The notes under the pieces: generated by a model
The model's input: only the letters and a program-made list of their open reading frames with translations
Database searches by the model: none
What the model was told of the DNA's origin: nothing
Program-made: the position numbers and the translations under genes
Part shown: positions 46,767 to 57,087 of the stretch, piece by piece
Layout of the letters: each line of letters opens with the position of its first letter
Numbering within the stretch: position 1 is the first letter of the stretch
Origin: Frateuria soli
Lineage (GTDB): Bacteria > Pseudomonadota > Gammaproteobacteria > Xanthomonadales > Rhodanobacteraceae
DNA length: 64,000 nt
Assembly: GCF_021117385.1 (NCBI RefSeq)
Contig: NZ_CP088252.1
Span: 1,674,001-1,738,000, forward strand
Direction: 5' to 3'

Positions 46767-49097
46767 CTACTTCGGCGGCGGCGGCGCCAGGACCTCGCGA
46801 TTGCCGTTGTGCTGCGGCGCGCTGACCACTCCATCCTGTTCCATCTGTTCGATCAGCCGCGCGGCGCGGTTGTAGCCGATCCGCAGGTGGCGCTGCACGC
46901 CGGAAATCGAGGCGCGACGGGTCTGGGTGACCACCGCCACGGCCTTGTCATACAGCTGCGCGTCGGCGTCGCCGCCTTCCTCGCCGTCCAGTGGCAGGCC
47001 GGAATCATTGATGAACTTGCCATCGGCGGTGGCTTGCACCTCTTCCAGCACGCCCTCGATGTACTGCGGCGCACCCTGCGCCTTGAGCCAGGCAACCACG
47101 CCATGCACCTCGTGGTCGTCCACGAAGGCGCCGTGCACGCGCTCGGGCGTGGCGGTGCCGGGCGGCAGGTAGAGCATGTCGCCGTGACCCAGCAGCGCTT
47201 CGGCGCCGGACTGGTCGAGGATCGTGCGCGAGTCGATCTTGCTGGATACCTGGAACGCGATGCGGGTCGGGATGTTGGCCTTGATCAGGCCGGTGATCAC
47301 GTCCACCGACGGGCGCTGCGTGGCCAGCACCAGGTGCACGCCGGCGGCGCGCGCCTTCTGCGCCAGGCGGGCGATCAGCTCCTCCACCTTCTTGCCGACG
47401 ATCATCATCATGTCGGCGAATTCGTCGATGATGATGACGATGTAGGGCAGCGGCTCCAGCGGCTCGGCCGCCAGGTTGGGCATCTCGGGATTGGGCCGGA
47501 ACAGCGGGTCGAGCAGCGGCTGGCCGGCCGCCTCGGCGTCCTTGACCTTCTTGTTGAAGCCGCCCAGGTTGCGCACGCCTACTGCGGCCATCAGCTTGTA
47601 GCGGCGCTCCATTTCGGCCACGCACCAGCGCAGGGCGTTGGCCGCTTCCTTCATGTCGGTCACTACCGGCGCGAGCAGGTGCGGGATGCCCTCGTAGACC
47701 GAGAGCTCCAGCATCTTCGGGTCGATCATGATCATGCGCACGTCTTTCGGGCTCGCCTTGTAGAGCAGCGAGAGCACCATCGCGTTGACCGCGACGGACT
47801 TGCCCGAACCGGTGGTGCCGGCGACCAGCAGATGCGGCATCTTGGCAAGATCCGTGACCACCGGCTTGCCGCCGATGTCCTTGCCCAGTGCCAGCGCCAG
47901 CGGCGACTTCATCTGGTCGTACTTGTCCGATCGCAGGATCTCGGACAGGTAGACGATCTGCTTGCGGGTGTTGGGGATTTCCAGTCCGATCACGTTCTTG
48001 CCCGGGATCACGTCGACCACGCGCACGCTCACCACCGAGAGGCCGCGGGCGATGTCCTTGTCCAGGCTGGACACCTGCGATCCGCGTACGCCGGCGGCGG
48101 GTTCCAGTTCGAAGCGGGTGATCACCGGGCCTGGATAGACGCCGACGACCTTCGCTTCAATGCGGAAGTCCTTGAGCTTCAGCTCGACCTGGCGCGAGAG
48201 CACTTCGAGCGTCTCCTCGGAATAGCCCGGGCCCTGCTCCGGCGCCTCGTCCAGCAGCGACAGCGGCGGCAGCTCGCCGGGCTGGGAAGCGCCCACGAAC
48301 AGCGGAATCTGCGTTTCGAGTTTCGCGCGTTCGCTCTTGGCCACGGGCGCGGGCGGCGTTTCGATCCGCACCGGCTCGCGCTTGGCCTGCTTGACCGCCT
48401 CGGCCTTCTTGACCACGTCACGCTCGGCGCGCGCCTGCTGCGCCTTGGCCACTTCCGGCGCCTGCCTGAGCTTGCCGCGCAGCCAGCCGAAGGCGGCCAG
48501 CGTGCCCTGCCCGGTCCAGTCCATCACCTTGAACCAGGACAGTCCGGTGGCCAGCGTCACCGCGATCAGGAACAGGGCGAGCAGCAGGAGCGGCGCACCC
48601 TTTTCACCGAAGGCCTGCAACAGCCCGACGCCGACCCACTGCCCGATGATGCCGCCGACGCCTTGCGGCAGCACCGGCTCGTCGTGGAAGTTCAGGTACA
48701 TCAGCGCGGGCGCGGTAATGAAAAAGAACACGAAGCCGATCAGCCGCAGCGAGGACTCCCACGGATGCTCCGCCTCCTCGCCGCGCTGGCGCAGCACCTG
48801 CACGCCCAGCAGCAGGAGCAGCAGCGGAAAGCAGTAGGAGACCCAGCCGAAGATGTAGCGCAGCAGGTTGGCGATGTTGGCGCCAACGGCGCCGCCGAAA
48901 TTGCGCGCGTGATCGACGGTGCCAACGTGGCCCCAGCTGGGATCCTGGTCGTTGTAGCTGGCCAGGCAGACCAGCAGGTAGATGGCCAGCGGCAGCAGCA
49001 ACAGCGCGCCGGCTTCGCGCAGGCGGCGCTTGGCTTCCTCGCTGAGGCCGGGCGATTCGGGTGCCTTCTTTACGTTTGCTGCGCTTCGCGCCACCAA
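46767..49097 (-). CDS. ftsK: DNA translocase FtsK
   Basis: FtsK pumps chromosome dimers and terminal DNA at the septum and activates XerCD. About 776 residues: four N-terminal transmembrane helices ([16 protein letters not shown]; the second starts [13 protein letters not shown]), a short linker, then the motor with Walker A GTTGSGKS, Walker [12 protein letters not shown], and a C-terminal winged-helix gamma domain ([20 protein letters not shown]) that reads KOPS. No ATG is near: TTG at 49,097 ([11 protein letters not shown]) or GTG at 49,094 are the only likely starts, with AGGGG about 8-11 bases upstream. Confidence 0.96.
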   Translation of the reverse strand: MVARSAANVKKAPESPGLSEEAKRRLREAGALLLLPLAIYLLVCLASYNDQDPSWGHVGTVDHARNFGGAVGANIANLLRYIFGWVSYCFPLLLLLLGVQVLRQRGEEAEHPWESSLRLIGFVFFFITAPALMYLNFHDEPVLPQGVGGIIGQWVGVGLLQAFGEKGAPLLLLALFLIAVTLATGLSWFKVMDWTGQGTLAAFGWLRGKLRQAPEVAKAQQARAERDVVKKAEAVKQAKREPVRIETPPAPVAKSERAKLETQIPLFVGASQPGELPPLSLLDEAPEQGPGYSEETLEVLSRQVELKLKDFRIEAKVVGVYPGPVITRFELEPAAGVRGSQVSSLDKDIARGLSVVSVRVVDVIPGKNVIGLEIPNTRKQIVYLSEILRSDKYDQMKSPLALALGKDIGGKPVVTDLAKMPHLLVAGTTGSGKSVAVNAMVLSLLYKASPKDVRMIMIDPKMLELSVYEGIPHLLAPVVTDMKEAANALRWCVAEMERRYKLMAAVGVRNLGGFNKKVKDAEAAGQPLLDPLFRPNPEMPNLAAEPLEPLPYIVIIIDEFADMMMIVGKKVEELIARLAQKARAAGVHLVLATQRPSVDVITGLIKANIPTRIAFQVSSKIDSRTILDQSGAEALLGHGDMLYLPPGTATPERVHGAFVDDHEVHGVVAWLKAQGAPQYIEGVLEEVQATADGKFINDSGLPLDGEEGGDADAQLYDKAVAVVTQTRRASISGVQRHLRIGYNRAARLIEQMEQDGVVSAPQHNGNREVLAPPPPK

Positions 49098-49194
49098 AGT
49101 GGATTCCCCTCGAGACTTCGCCCCCAAGTCTACACAGGGCACGGAGGGGGTAGTAGCTTGATTTTTCTGGAAAGGCGCAGGTTTCGGGAAGCTC

Positions 49195-49294
49195 GCCTCT
49201 CCGTCGGGAGAGGGCCGGGGCGAGGGTGCGGGTAGCGCGCGACGTCGCGCCCCACCCGAACCCTCACCGCCTGTCGACGCACCCTCTCCCGGAG
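49195..49294. repeat. REP-like doublet between ftsK and ald
   Basis: GCCTCTCCGTCGGGAGAGGG followed by CCGGGGCGAGGGTG lies at about 49,195-49,227. A more degenerate inverted copy (AACCCTCACCGC ... ACCCTCTCCCGGAGG) lies at 49,258-49,294. Same family as at 10,687 and 46,597. It occupies most of the 214-base gap between ftsK and ald. Confidence 0.75.
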
Positions 49295-49311
49295 GCTTCA
49301 GGCGTCCAGGC

Positions 49312-50376
49312 TCAGACCACGCCCTGCAACGCCGGGTGCACCAGCTTGCCGCCGTCGACGTTGATGCCGCCGGCCAGCGGGGCATGCTCGCGCCACTGGT
49401 TGCCGGCCGCCAGGCGCTGCACGTAAGGCAGGATCGCGGCGGAGATCGCCACCGACGAGGTCTGCGGCACGGCGCCCGGCATGTTGGTCACGCAGAAGTG
49501 CGTCACGCCGTGGACGTCGTAGGTCGGCTCCTTCCAGGTGGTCGGCTTGGAGGTCTCGAAGCAGCCGCCCTGGTCGATCGAGATGTCGACCAGCACCGAG
49601 CCCTTCTCCATGGTCTTGACCATGTCCTCGGTGACCACGCGCGGGGCCTTGGCGCTGGGGATCAGCACCGCGCCGACGACCAGGTCGGCATCGCGCACTT
49701 CCTGCGCCACCGACGACTCGTAGGCGTACAGCGCGGTCACGTTCGGGCCCATCGCCATCATCTCGGCCAGGCGGTCCTGGCGCTTGTCGAACACCACCAC
49801 GTTGGCGCCCGCGGCGGCAGCCAGCGCGGCGGCGTTGCCACCGGCGGCGCCGGCGCCCAGCACGACGACCTTGCCGCGCGGGGTGGAGGCCATGCCGCCC
49901 AGCAGCTTGCCCTTGCCGCCCTGCGGGCGGTGCAGCAGCGTGGTGCCGATCTGCGTGGCGATGCGGCCGGCGATCACCGACATCGGCAGCAGCAGCGGCA
50001 GGCCGCCGTTCTCCTCCACCGACTCGAACGCCACACCGGTCAGGCCGATGTCCAGCAGCGACCGGGTCAGCGCCGGCTCGGCGGCCAGGTGCAGGTAGCA
50101 GAACAGCAGGTGGTGCTTCTTGAGCAGGGCCAGGTCACCGGCGATCGGCTCCTTGACCTTGACGATCAGCTCGCCCTTCTCGTACAGCGCAGCGGCGTCG
50201 GGAACGACGGTGATGCCTTCCTTGGTGTAGGCCTCGTCGGAAAAGCCGCTCTTCTCGCCGGCACCGGCCTGGATGAACACCTCGTGGCCGCGGCGGACCA
50301 GGTCGGCGGCGGCGGCAGGGACGAGGGCGACGCGCCCTTCGAGGGTCTTGGTTTCGGAAGGAATACCGATACGCAT
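49312..50376 (-). CDS. ald: Alanine dehydrogenase
   Basis: Ald interconverts L-alanine and pyruvate plus ammonia using NAD+. The 354-residue protein starts [18 protein letters not shown], with the substrate-binding Arg and Lys ([14 protein letters not shown]) of the family. It has YLHLAAEP, the NAD-binding [14 protein letters not shown] near residue 170 and the [15 protein letters not shown] loop with the catalytic Asp; the C-terminus is normal. The ATG at 50,376 agrees with the family start. It is divergent from trxB across 204 bases. Confidence 0.96.
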   Translation of the reverse strand: MRIGIPSETKTLEGRVALVPAAAADLVRRGHEVFIQAGAGEKSGFSDEAYTKEGITVVPDAAALYEKGELIVKVKEPIAGDLALLKKHHLLFCYLHLAAEPALTRSLLDIGLTGVAFESVEENGGLPLLLPMSVIAGRIATQIGTTLLHRPQGGKGKLLGGMASTPRGKVVVLGAGAAGGNAAALAAAAGANVVVFDKRQDRLAEMMAMGPNVTALYAYESSVAQEVRDADLVVGAVLIPSAKAPRVVTEDMVKTMEKGSVLVDISIDQGGCFETSKPTTWKEPTYDVHGVTHFCVTNMPGAVPQTSSVAISAAILPYVQRLAAGNQWREHAPLAGGINVDGGKLVHPALQGVV

Positions 50377-50385
50377 GGCAGTTAG

Positions 50386-51543
<1,158 letters not shown>

Positions 51544-51624
51544 GTCGCAGGGCGGGCGTCATCCTGCCGTTGGCGCGCGGGGCGGGCCGAAGCCCGTCCC
51601 GCATCCGTGCGGCGATCGGGAAAC

Positions 51625-51658
51625 AAAAAAAGCCCCATGCGCGAGCATGGGGCTTTTC
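51625..51658. terminator. Bidirectional Rho-independent terminator between trxB and csp
   Basis: AGCCCCATGC at 51,631-51,640 pairs perfectly with GCATGGGGCT at 51,645-51,654 around a GCGA loop. A-rich sequence lies before it (AAAAAA) and TTTT after it, so it can stop both convergent genes. Confidence 0.93.
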
Positions 51659-51684
51659 CTTTCATCAAAACGCGAGGAGTGCGA

Positions 51685-51891
51685 TCAGGCCGCCACTTCC
51701 ACGCCCGAAGCCTGGGCGCCCTTCGGGCCCTGGGTGACTTCGAACTTCACGCGCTGGCCTTCCTGAAGGCTGCGGAAACCCTTGGAGTTGATGGCCGAGA
51801 AATGGACGAACACGTCCTCCCCACCGTCCTCAGGCGCGATGAAGCCAAAGCCCTTGGCATCGTTGAACCACTTGACCGTACCGAAACGCAT
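51685..51891 (-). CDS. cspA: Cold-shock protein (CspA family)
   Basis: A 68-residue single OB-fold RNA chaperone. RNP1-type [11 protein letters not shown] and RNP2-type VFVHFSAI motifs are present, with KWFN at the N-terminus and [12 protein letters not shown] at the C-terminus. It melts RNA secondary structure in the cold or during growth changes. A 5' leader of about 90 bases follows a probable promoter, as is common in this family. Confidence 0.95.
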   Translation of the reverse strand: MRFGTVKWFNDAKGFGFIAPEDGGEDVFVHFSAINSKGFRSLQEGQRVKFEVTQGPKGAQASGVEVAA

Positions 51892-51979
51892 TGCGTGAAC
51901 CTCTGACTAGGACTGGATGCACCAAGGCTTGAGCTGGACCGCCGTTTCCCCTTGGTCAGCCGCCCCTGGCACGGGCAAA

Positions 51980-52009
51980 AGTATCAGCATGTTTATGGTC
52001 AAAGCGCAA
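51980..52009 (-). promoter_or_regulatory. Putative promoter of the cold-shock gene
   Basis: On the minus strand, TTGCGC (52,009-52,004) and GATACT (51,985-51,980) are separated by 18 bases and lie in a locally AT-rich stretch. This would give a leader of about 85-90 bases before the csp ATG. The match to the sigma-70 consensus is only moderate. Confidence 0.4.
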
Positions 52010-52103
52010 TATGCGGGATTAATTTTTTACACCCTGCCCTATCCGGCCTTTCCCGAACACCGGGGTAATCGGACCCTTTAGTGTCCTCGAGAGGAAAAGC
52101 TAA

Positions 52104-52853
52104 TTAGGACAGCATCGCTTTCAGCAGCACCGGGACCTGTGCCGTGGCGGCGGCCAGGTGGGCAAAGATCTCCTCGATACTGATTTCCTCCTCATCCCCG
52201 CAACCGGCGGCGAAATTGGCCACGAGCGCCAGGCAGGCGTACTGCAGATCCAGCTCCCGCGCCAGGGCGGCTTCCGGCATCCCGGTCATGCCCACCAGGT
52301 CGCATCCGTCCCGCTTCATCCGGGCAATTTCGGCCCGGGTCTCCAGCCGCGGCCCCTGCGTCGCGCCGTAGCAGCCGCCGTCGACCACCGCGACACCCGC
52401 CCTGCCCGCCGCGTCCAGCAGCGCCCGCCGCAGCGAGCCGGTATAGGGCTCGCTGAAGTCGATGTGCTTCACCTCCGCCCCCTCGACGTCGCAGAAGCTG
52501 GTGGCACGGCCGTGGGTGTAGTCGATCAGCTGGTCGGGTACCACCAGCACGCGCGGCCCCATGTCGGCGCGGATGCCGCCGACCGCGTTGACGCCGATCA
52601 CCCGCCTCACACCCAGCGCGTTCAGCGCCCACAGGTTGGCGCGGTAATTGACCCGGTGCGGTGCCAGCGTGTGGCTTTCGCCGTGGCGCGCCAGGAAGGC
52701 CAGTCGCTTGCCGGCGAAATCGCCCAGCACCACTTCACCCGAAGCCGGGCCGTAGGGCGTTTCCAGCGCGCGCCGGCTGACGTTCTCCAGGCCGGGGAAC
52801 TGGTAAAGGCCGCTGCCGCCGATGACGGCCAGGTCGATGGTCGGTTCGGTCAT
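52104..52853 (-). CDS. mtnP: S-methyl-5'-thioinosine / thioadenosine phosphorylase
   Basis: A 249-residue purine nucleoside phosphorylase family 2 enzyme that splits methylthioinosine or methylthioadenosine in methionine and purine salvage. It has LAVIGGSGLYQFPG, FLARHGESHTLAPHRVNYRAN, GVNAVGGIRADMGP and GCYGATQGPRLETRAEI. NMTGMPEAALARE (here LVGMTGMPEAALARE) is the base-recognition loop; distinguishing inosine from adenosine specificity is not certain from sequence alone. It follows hpt by 14 bases on the same strand. Confidence 0.9.
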   Translation of the reverse strand: MTEPTIDLAVIGGSGLYQFPGLENVSRRALETPYGPASGEVVLGDFAGKRLAFLARHGESHTLAPHRVNYRANLWALNALGVRRVIGVNAVGGIRADMGPRVLVVPDQLIDYTHGRATSFCDVEGAEVKHIDFSEPYTGSLRRALLDAAGRAGVAVVDGGCYGATQGPRLETRAEIARMKRDGCDLVGMTGMPEAALARELDLQYACLALVANFAAGCGDEEEISIEEIFAHLAAATAQVPVLLKAMLS

Positions 52854-52867
52854 GCCTGGCTCCCGGC

Positions 52868-53422
52868 TCACTCGGACTTCAGGGCGTAGATGGCGGGCAG
52901 GTTGCGGCCCTGCTCGTAGTAGTCCATGCCGTAGCCGAACACATAGCGGTCGGGCAGCTCCACGCCGTTGAAGTCCGGGGCGATGCCGGCCACGCAACGG
53001 TCGTGCAGCTTGCGGCAGAGGCTGGCGATCAGCACGCGCTTCGCGCCCCGTTTCATGCAGTCGTCGCGGACGGCCTTGAGGGTGTGGCCTTCGTCCAGGA
53101 TGTCGTCGACCAGCAGCACCGTGCGACCGGCCAGCGCCGCCTGCGGTTCGCGCAGCCAGCACAGGTCGCTGCCGGCGGTGGCGCCGCGGTAGCGGGTGGC
53201 GTGCACGTAGTCGAACTCCAGGTCCGTGCGGATCGAAAGCGCGAGCTGGCCGGCGAACATCAGCGCCCCGTTCATCACGGTCAGGAACACCGCCCGCTCG
53301 CCATCCAGGGCGACATCGATACGCCGGCCGAGGTCGGCGATCACGGTTTCCAGTTCTTCGCGCTCGAACAGCACCTCGGCGTTGGCCAGCGCCTGCGCCA
53401 GCGGGGGAAGCGGAGTGGTCAT
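52868..53422 (-). CDS. hpt: Hypoxanthine-guanine phosphoribosyltransferase
   Basis: A 184-residue type I phosphoribosyltransferase that salvages hypoxanthine and guanine. The PRPP loop is VLLVDDILDEGHTL near residue 100, with FLTVMNGALMFAGQL at the N-terminal part and PDRYVFGYGMDY in the hood. AAGGAAA precedes the ATG. The start overlaps the nagZ stop by four bases and it is followed by mtnP, so it belongs to a purine-salvage operon. Confidence 0.95.
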   Translation of the reverse strand: MTTPLPPLAQALANAEVLFEREELETVIADLGRRIDVALDGERAVFLTVMNGALMFAGQLALSIRTDLEFDYVHATRYRGATAGSDLCWLREPQAALAGRTVLLVDDILDEGHTLKAVRDDCMKRGAKRVLIASLCRKLHDRCVAGIAPDFNGVELPDRYVFGYGMDYYEQGRNLPAIYALKSE

Positions 53423-54435
53423 GCGTTTCCTTCGGGTTCGTGCAGCGCGGTGATGCGTGCGATGAAACGGTCGCGCTGCGGGTTGTCCAGGAGGCCCTCC
53501 CAGGTCGCACCGACGGCGCCTCGCAGCGGCGCGAGGCGTTCCATGGCGTCGGCAGGCATGGGTGGCAGTGCGGCGATCGCCTCTTCCACCACTTCCGGGA
53601 AGCAGGCCAGCACCAGGTCGCAGCCGGCGGCCAGATGCGCTTTCACCCGCGCGCCCACGCCTCCGGCGGCGCCGGCCGCGGCCATGCTGATGTCGTCGCT
53701 GATGACGACGCCGGCGAATCCCAGTTCGCCACGCAGCACGTCCTCGATCCATACGGGCGAGAAGCCGGCCGGACGGTTGTCGACCGCCGGATAGATCACG
53801 TGCGCCATCATCACCGCCTCGGCGTGCGCCTCGATGGCTTCGGTGAACGGGCGCAGATCGGCCTCGCGGATGGCCTCCAGCGGACGCGGGTCGATGGCCT
53901 GCGCCTTGTGCGTATCGGCGGCCACCGAACCGTGGCCGGGAAAATGCTTGAGCACCGCCGCCATGCCGCCCAGGTGCATGCCGCGCACGTAGGCCTGGGC
54001 CAGCTCGCCGGCGATCGCCGGATCGTCGTGGAAGGCACGCGGTCCGATCGCGGCGCTGCCGCGAGCCAGGTCCACCACCGGAGCGAAGCTGAAGTCCAGG
54101 CCGCAGGCGCGCAGTTCGCTCGCCATTACCCAGGCGTGCTCCTCGGCCAGGCGCACGGCCTCGTGCGGGTCGCGCGCATACATCGCGCCGATTCTCGACA
54201 ACGCCGGCAGACGGGTGAAACCGTCGCGGAAGCGCTGTACCGGACCGCCCTCCTGGTCGACCGCGATCAGCAGCTGCTCGCCGCCGGCGTCGCGGATCGA
54301 CTCGGCCAACGCCATCAACTGTTCGCGGTTGGCGTAGTTGCGCGCGAACAGGATCACCCCGGCGACGCCGGGGGCGACCAGCCAGTCGCGCTCGCGCGGT
54401 TCCAGTTCCAGCCCGGCCAGGCCGATCAGCAGCAT
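53419..54435 (-). CDS. nagZ: Beta-N-acetylhexosaminidase NagZ
   Basis: NagZ removes GlcNAc from anhydromuropeptides during cytoplasmic cell-wall recycling (glycoside hydrolase family 3). The 338-residue enzyme has GVILFARNYANREQL, AVDQEGGPVQRFRDGF, the catalytic loop KHFPGHGSVAADTHKAQ and nucleophile region GVVISDDISMAA. AAGGAG lies before the ATG. It overlaps the upstream CYTH gene by ten bases and the downstream hpt gene by four. Confidence 0.95.
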   Translation of the reverse strand: MLLIGLAGLELEPRERDWLVAPGVAGVILFARNYANREQLMALAESIRDAGGEQLLIAVDQEGGPVQRFRDGFTRLPALSRIGAMYARDPHEAVRLAEEHAWVMASELRACGLDFSFAPVVDLARGSAAIGPRAFHDDPAIAGELAQAYVRGMHLGGMAAVLKHFPGHGSVAADTHKAQAIDPRPLEAIREADLRPFTEAIEAHAEAVMMAHVIYPAVDNRPAGFSPVWIEDVLRGELGFAGVVISDDISMAAAGAAGGVGARVKAHLAAGCDLVLACFPEVVEEAIAALPPMPADAMERLAPLRGAVGATWEGLLDNPQRDRFIARITALHEPEGNA

Positions 54436-54971
54436 GCCTGCTCTCCTTCGGTTCGTCCGCCGTCGGCTGCGGCGCGCTCGATCTGGGTCCAGCGCGCAAA
54501 CGGATGCGCGATCAGGTTGACGTTGTAGTAGCGCGCCAGCGCGCTGACCTCCCGACCCAGCCATGGCGGGCGCGGAAACGGGGCGTCGGCGGCGGGAAGT
54601 TCCACCTCGGCGACCACCAGGCCGGCGTTGTCGCCCAGAAATTCGTCGACCTCGAACACGGTCCCGTCGACCTCGACGTAGTGCCGGATCTTTTCCAGCA
54701 CACCGTCGCAAAGCGAGTCCAGCACCGTTTCGGCATCGCCAAGCGGCATCGGGTATTCGAATTCGGCGCGCTCGATGCCCAGGGTGGCGCTCTTGATGTT
54801 GAGCCACGCCCGCTCGCCTGCGCGGCGCACCCGCACCGAGGCGCGCGCCAGGCCCTCGTGCAGCGCCTTGGCGCCGACCAGGTAGCCCTGCGCCATCCGC
54901 TCGCTGCGCACCACGGCCTGGCGCCAGCGTTCGTCGGCCAACAGGAATTTGCGTTCGATCTCGGTGGCCAT
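54426..54971 (-). CDS. CYTH-domain protein (inorganic triphosphatase-like)
   Basis: A 181-residue stand-alone CYTH (triphosphate tunnel) protein. It starts MATEIERKFLL, the signature ExExK tunnel motif, then has RVRRAGERAWLNIKSA, FEVDEFLGDNAGLVVAEVEL with the acidic metal-binding pairs, and ends in a basic, Cys-terminated tail. Relatives split tripolyphosphate or other triphosphates. It heads the run CYTH-nagZ-hpt-mtnP, with overlapping or closely spaced junctions throughout, so it is likely co-regulated with cell-wall and purine salvage. Confidence 0.88.
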   Translation of the reverse strand: MATEIERKFLLADERWRQAVVRSERMAQGYLVGAKALHEGLARASVRVRRAGERAWLNIKSATLGIERAEFEYPMPLGDAETVLDSLCDGVLEKIRHYVEVDGTVFEVDEFLGDNAGLVVAEVELPAADAPFPRPPWLGREVSALARYYNVNLIAHPFARWTQIERAAADGGRTEGEQACC

Positions 54972-55078
54972 GGCCGGATTTACCAAATGAACGGGAAGCA
55001 TAGCGTGGTCGATCGTGATCGCCGCGCCTGAAGGCGTTCCTCGCCCCCGGTTGGAAGCGGGGCCTCGTGCCGGCAGCT

Positions 55079-56392
55079 TCAGCGGCGCTCGAACAGCGCG
55101 ATCGACTCCACGTGCGCGGTGTGCGGGAACATGTCCATCACGCCGGCAGCGGTGAGCTCGAAGCCGTGGCGGTGCACCAGCAGGCCGGCGTCGCGAGCCA
55201 GCGAAGCCGGGTGGCAGGAGACGTAGACGATGCGGTCGGTGCCCTTGCGCGGCAGGTACTCCAGCACCTGCTCGGCGCCGGCGCGGGGTGGATCGAGCAG
55301 GATCTTGCCCCACGTGGCACGCGCCCAGGCGCTGCCGCGCTGGTCCTCGAACAGGTTGGCGGCGTGGAACCGCGCGTTGGCGATGCCATTGCGGGCGGCG
55401 TTGGCGCCCGCACGCTCGACCAGTCCGTGCTCGCCCTCCACGCCGGCGACCTCGGCCACGCGGCGTGCGAGCGGCAGGGTGAAGTTGCCCAGGCCGCAGA
55501 ACAGGTCGAGCACGCGATCGGTCGGCCGCGGGTCGAGCAGCTCCATCGTCCTTGCCAGCATGCGCCGGTTCATGCCGGCGTTGACCTGCACGAAGTCCAG
55601 CGGCTGGAATTCCAGTTCCACGTCGGCCATGCCCTCGCCCGCTGGCAGCCGGAAGCTCAGCCGCGGCTGCTCGGGCCACAGCGGGTGCACGCTGCTGACG
55701 CCGCCCGGCTGCAGGTAGATCGCAAGGCCATGCGCCTGGCCGAAGGCGACCAGCGCCTGGCTGTCACGCTCGCTCAGGGGCTTCAGGTGACGAAACACCA
55801 GTGCGACGGTCTCGTCGCCGGCGGCGAACTCGATCTGCGGGATGTCGTTGGCCGCGTCCATCCCGCCGATCAGCCCGGCCAGCAGGCCGATCCTGTCGCC
55901 GATGGCCGGATGGACGACGTCGCAGTGGCTGATGTCGGCCACGAAGCGCGGGTTGGACTCCTCGCGGAACCCGACCAGCACGCGGCCCTTCTTGGCCACC
56001 GCGCGCACCGACAGGCGGCCCTTGCGGCGATAGCCCCAGGGCGCATCGGCGAGCGGCTCCAGCCAGCGCCCGGGCTCGACCTTGCCGATCCGCGCGAAGT
56101 TGTCCGACAGCACGCGCTGCTTGGCCTGGATCTGCGCGGGAGCGTCCAGATGCTGCAGCGAGCAACCGCCACACTGGCCGAAGTGCGCACAGCGTGGCTC
56201 CACGCGGTGCGGGGAGCGCTCCAGCACTTCGATCGTCTCGGCTTCGTCGAAGTTGCGGTGGCGCTTGCGGATGCCGAGGCGGACCTGCTCGCCCAGCAAT
56301 GCGCCGCTGACGAATACGGTCTTGCCGTCGATGCGGGCGACGCCGCGGCCGTCGTGGGCCAAATCGGTGATGGTGGCTTCGAATTCTTTCAT
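55079..56392 (-). CDS. rlmD: 23S rRNA m5U1939 methyltransferase
   Basis: RlmD methylates U1939 of 23S rRNA using S-adenosylmethionine. The 437-residue protein has an N-terminal TRAM domain, a four-Cys Fe-S cluster (CAHFGQCGGC and a later CDVVHPA), a Rossmann methylase with VLDLFCGLGNFTL, ILLDPPRAG and the nucleophile Cys in YVSCHPASLARD, followed by MFPHTAHVESI. It is convergent with nothing nearby and precedes the CYTH gene by 107 bases. Confidence 0.95.
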   Translation of the reverse strand: MKEFEATITDLAHDGRGVARIDGKTVFVSGALLGEQVRLGIRKRHRNFDEAETIEVLERSPHRVEPRCAHFGQCGGCSLQHLDAPAQIQAKQRVLSDNFARIGKVEPGRWLEPLADAPWGYRRKGRLSVRAVAKKGRVLVGFREESNPRFVADISHCDVVHPAIGDRIGLLAGLIGGMDAANDIPQIEFAAGDETVALVFRHLKPLSERDSQALVAFGQAHGLAIYLQPGGVSSVHPLWPEQPRLSFRLPAGEGMADVELEFQPLDFVQVNAGMNRRMLARTMELLDPRPTDRVLDLFCGLGNFTLPLARRVAEVAGVEGEHGLVERAGANAARNGIANARFHAANLFEDQRGSAWARATWGKILLDPPRAGAEQVLEYLPRKGTDRIVYVSCHPASLARDAGLLVHRHGFELTAAGVMDMFPHTAHVESIALFERR

Positions 56393-56466
56393 GGCACTCG
56401 CAAAACGCCTGCGCCCGGATCGGCGACCCGGGCGCAGCGGTCAAACAGGAGAACGAGGGGCGCGGC

Positions 56467-57063
56467 TTACTTGCGCTTCCAGGCGCCCGAAGCGTCCTGA
56501 TAATACCAGCCGGCGTGGGCGCGCTCGATCCAACCCTTGGCGAAGGTCGCGCGGATCCGCGGCTCCCATTCCGGATGGCCGTTGGCGCGGGCGATCTCGC
56601 GGTAAAGCGCGTTACGGTCGCTGTTCTCGTCGGCTACCGCGGCCGTCGCCTGCGCGCGCTGGCTGAGCGGGATCTTGCCCGCATCATGCACGGCTACCAG
56701 CCCGTCGTTCGTGAATCCGACCGCCCCTGAATCGAGCAGGCCCTGGAGGATGTTCTGGAAGCGCGCCTGCATGCGGCCGCGGATCGCCTCGGTGGCCGGC
56801 GTCTGCACGCGGATGTCGGGATTGTCGGCGGCATGGGCGGCCGGCACCAGCAGATCAAGCAGCATGGCCGAAGGCTGGCCCGGTTCCTGCGGCGGCGTGG
56901 GCTTGGCCTCCTTCGCCGGCGCGTTCCCCTGGTCGATCACGGTGCCGATGAAGCGATCGGCGGCCTTCTGCGCGGCGGCCTCGGGGAAGTACACGTTTAT
57001 CGTGACGCAACCGACCAGCGCCACCATCGCGGTGGTCAGCAGGGTGTAGACGAGCTTGCGCAT
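56467..57063 (-). CDS. YdbL-like DUF1318 lipoprotein
   Basis: A 198-residue DUF1318 protein. The N-terminus has a lipobox (TTAMVALVGC) and then VTINVYFPEAAAQKAADRFI, the conserved family motif. A central Pro-rich insertion (PTPPQEPGQPS) follows, and the C-terminal half carries the rest of the domain with VADENSDRNALYREIA. In E. coli YdbL is periplasmic and pairs with YdbH/YnbE in lipid transfer to the outer membrane; here the lipobox suggests an attached form. AGGAG lies before the ATG. It follows the YdbH-like gene by 24 bases. Confidence 0.87.
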   Translation of the reverse strand: MRKLVYTLLTTAMVALVGCVTINVYFPEAAAQKAADRFIGTVIDQGNAPAKEAKPTPPQEPGQPSAMLLDLLVPAAHAADNPDIRVQTPATEAIRGRMQARFQNILQGLLDSGAVGFTNDGLVAVHDAGKIPLSQRAQATAAVADENSDRNALYREIARANGHPEWEPRIRATFAKGWIERAHAGWYYQDASGAWKRK

Positions 57064-57087
57064 GATGGGCTCCTGGGGTTGGGGACG

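Noticed and set aside
46578-49235. A long plus-strand open frame of about 885 codons opposite ftsK
   Set aside because: It lies entirely antisense to ftsK, is rich in His, Gln and Arg as expected for a GC-driven shadow, and has no family motif.
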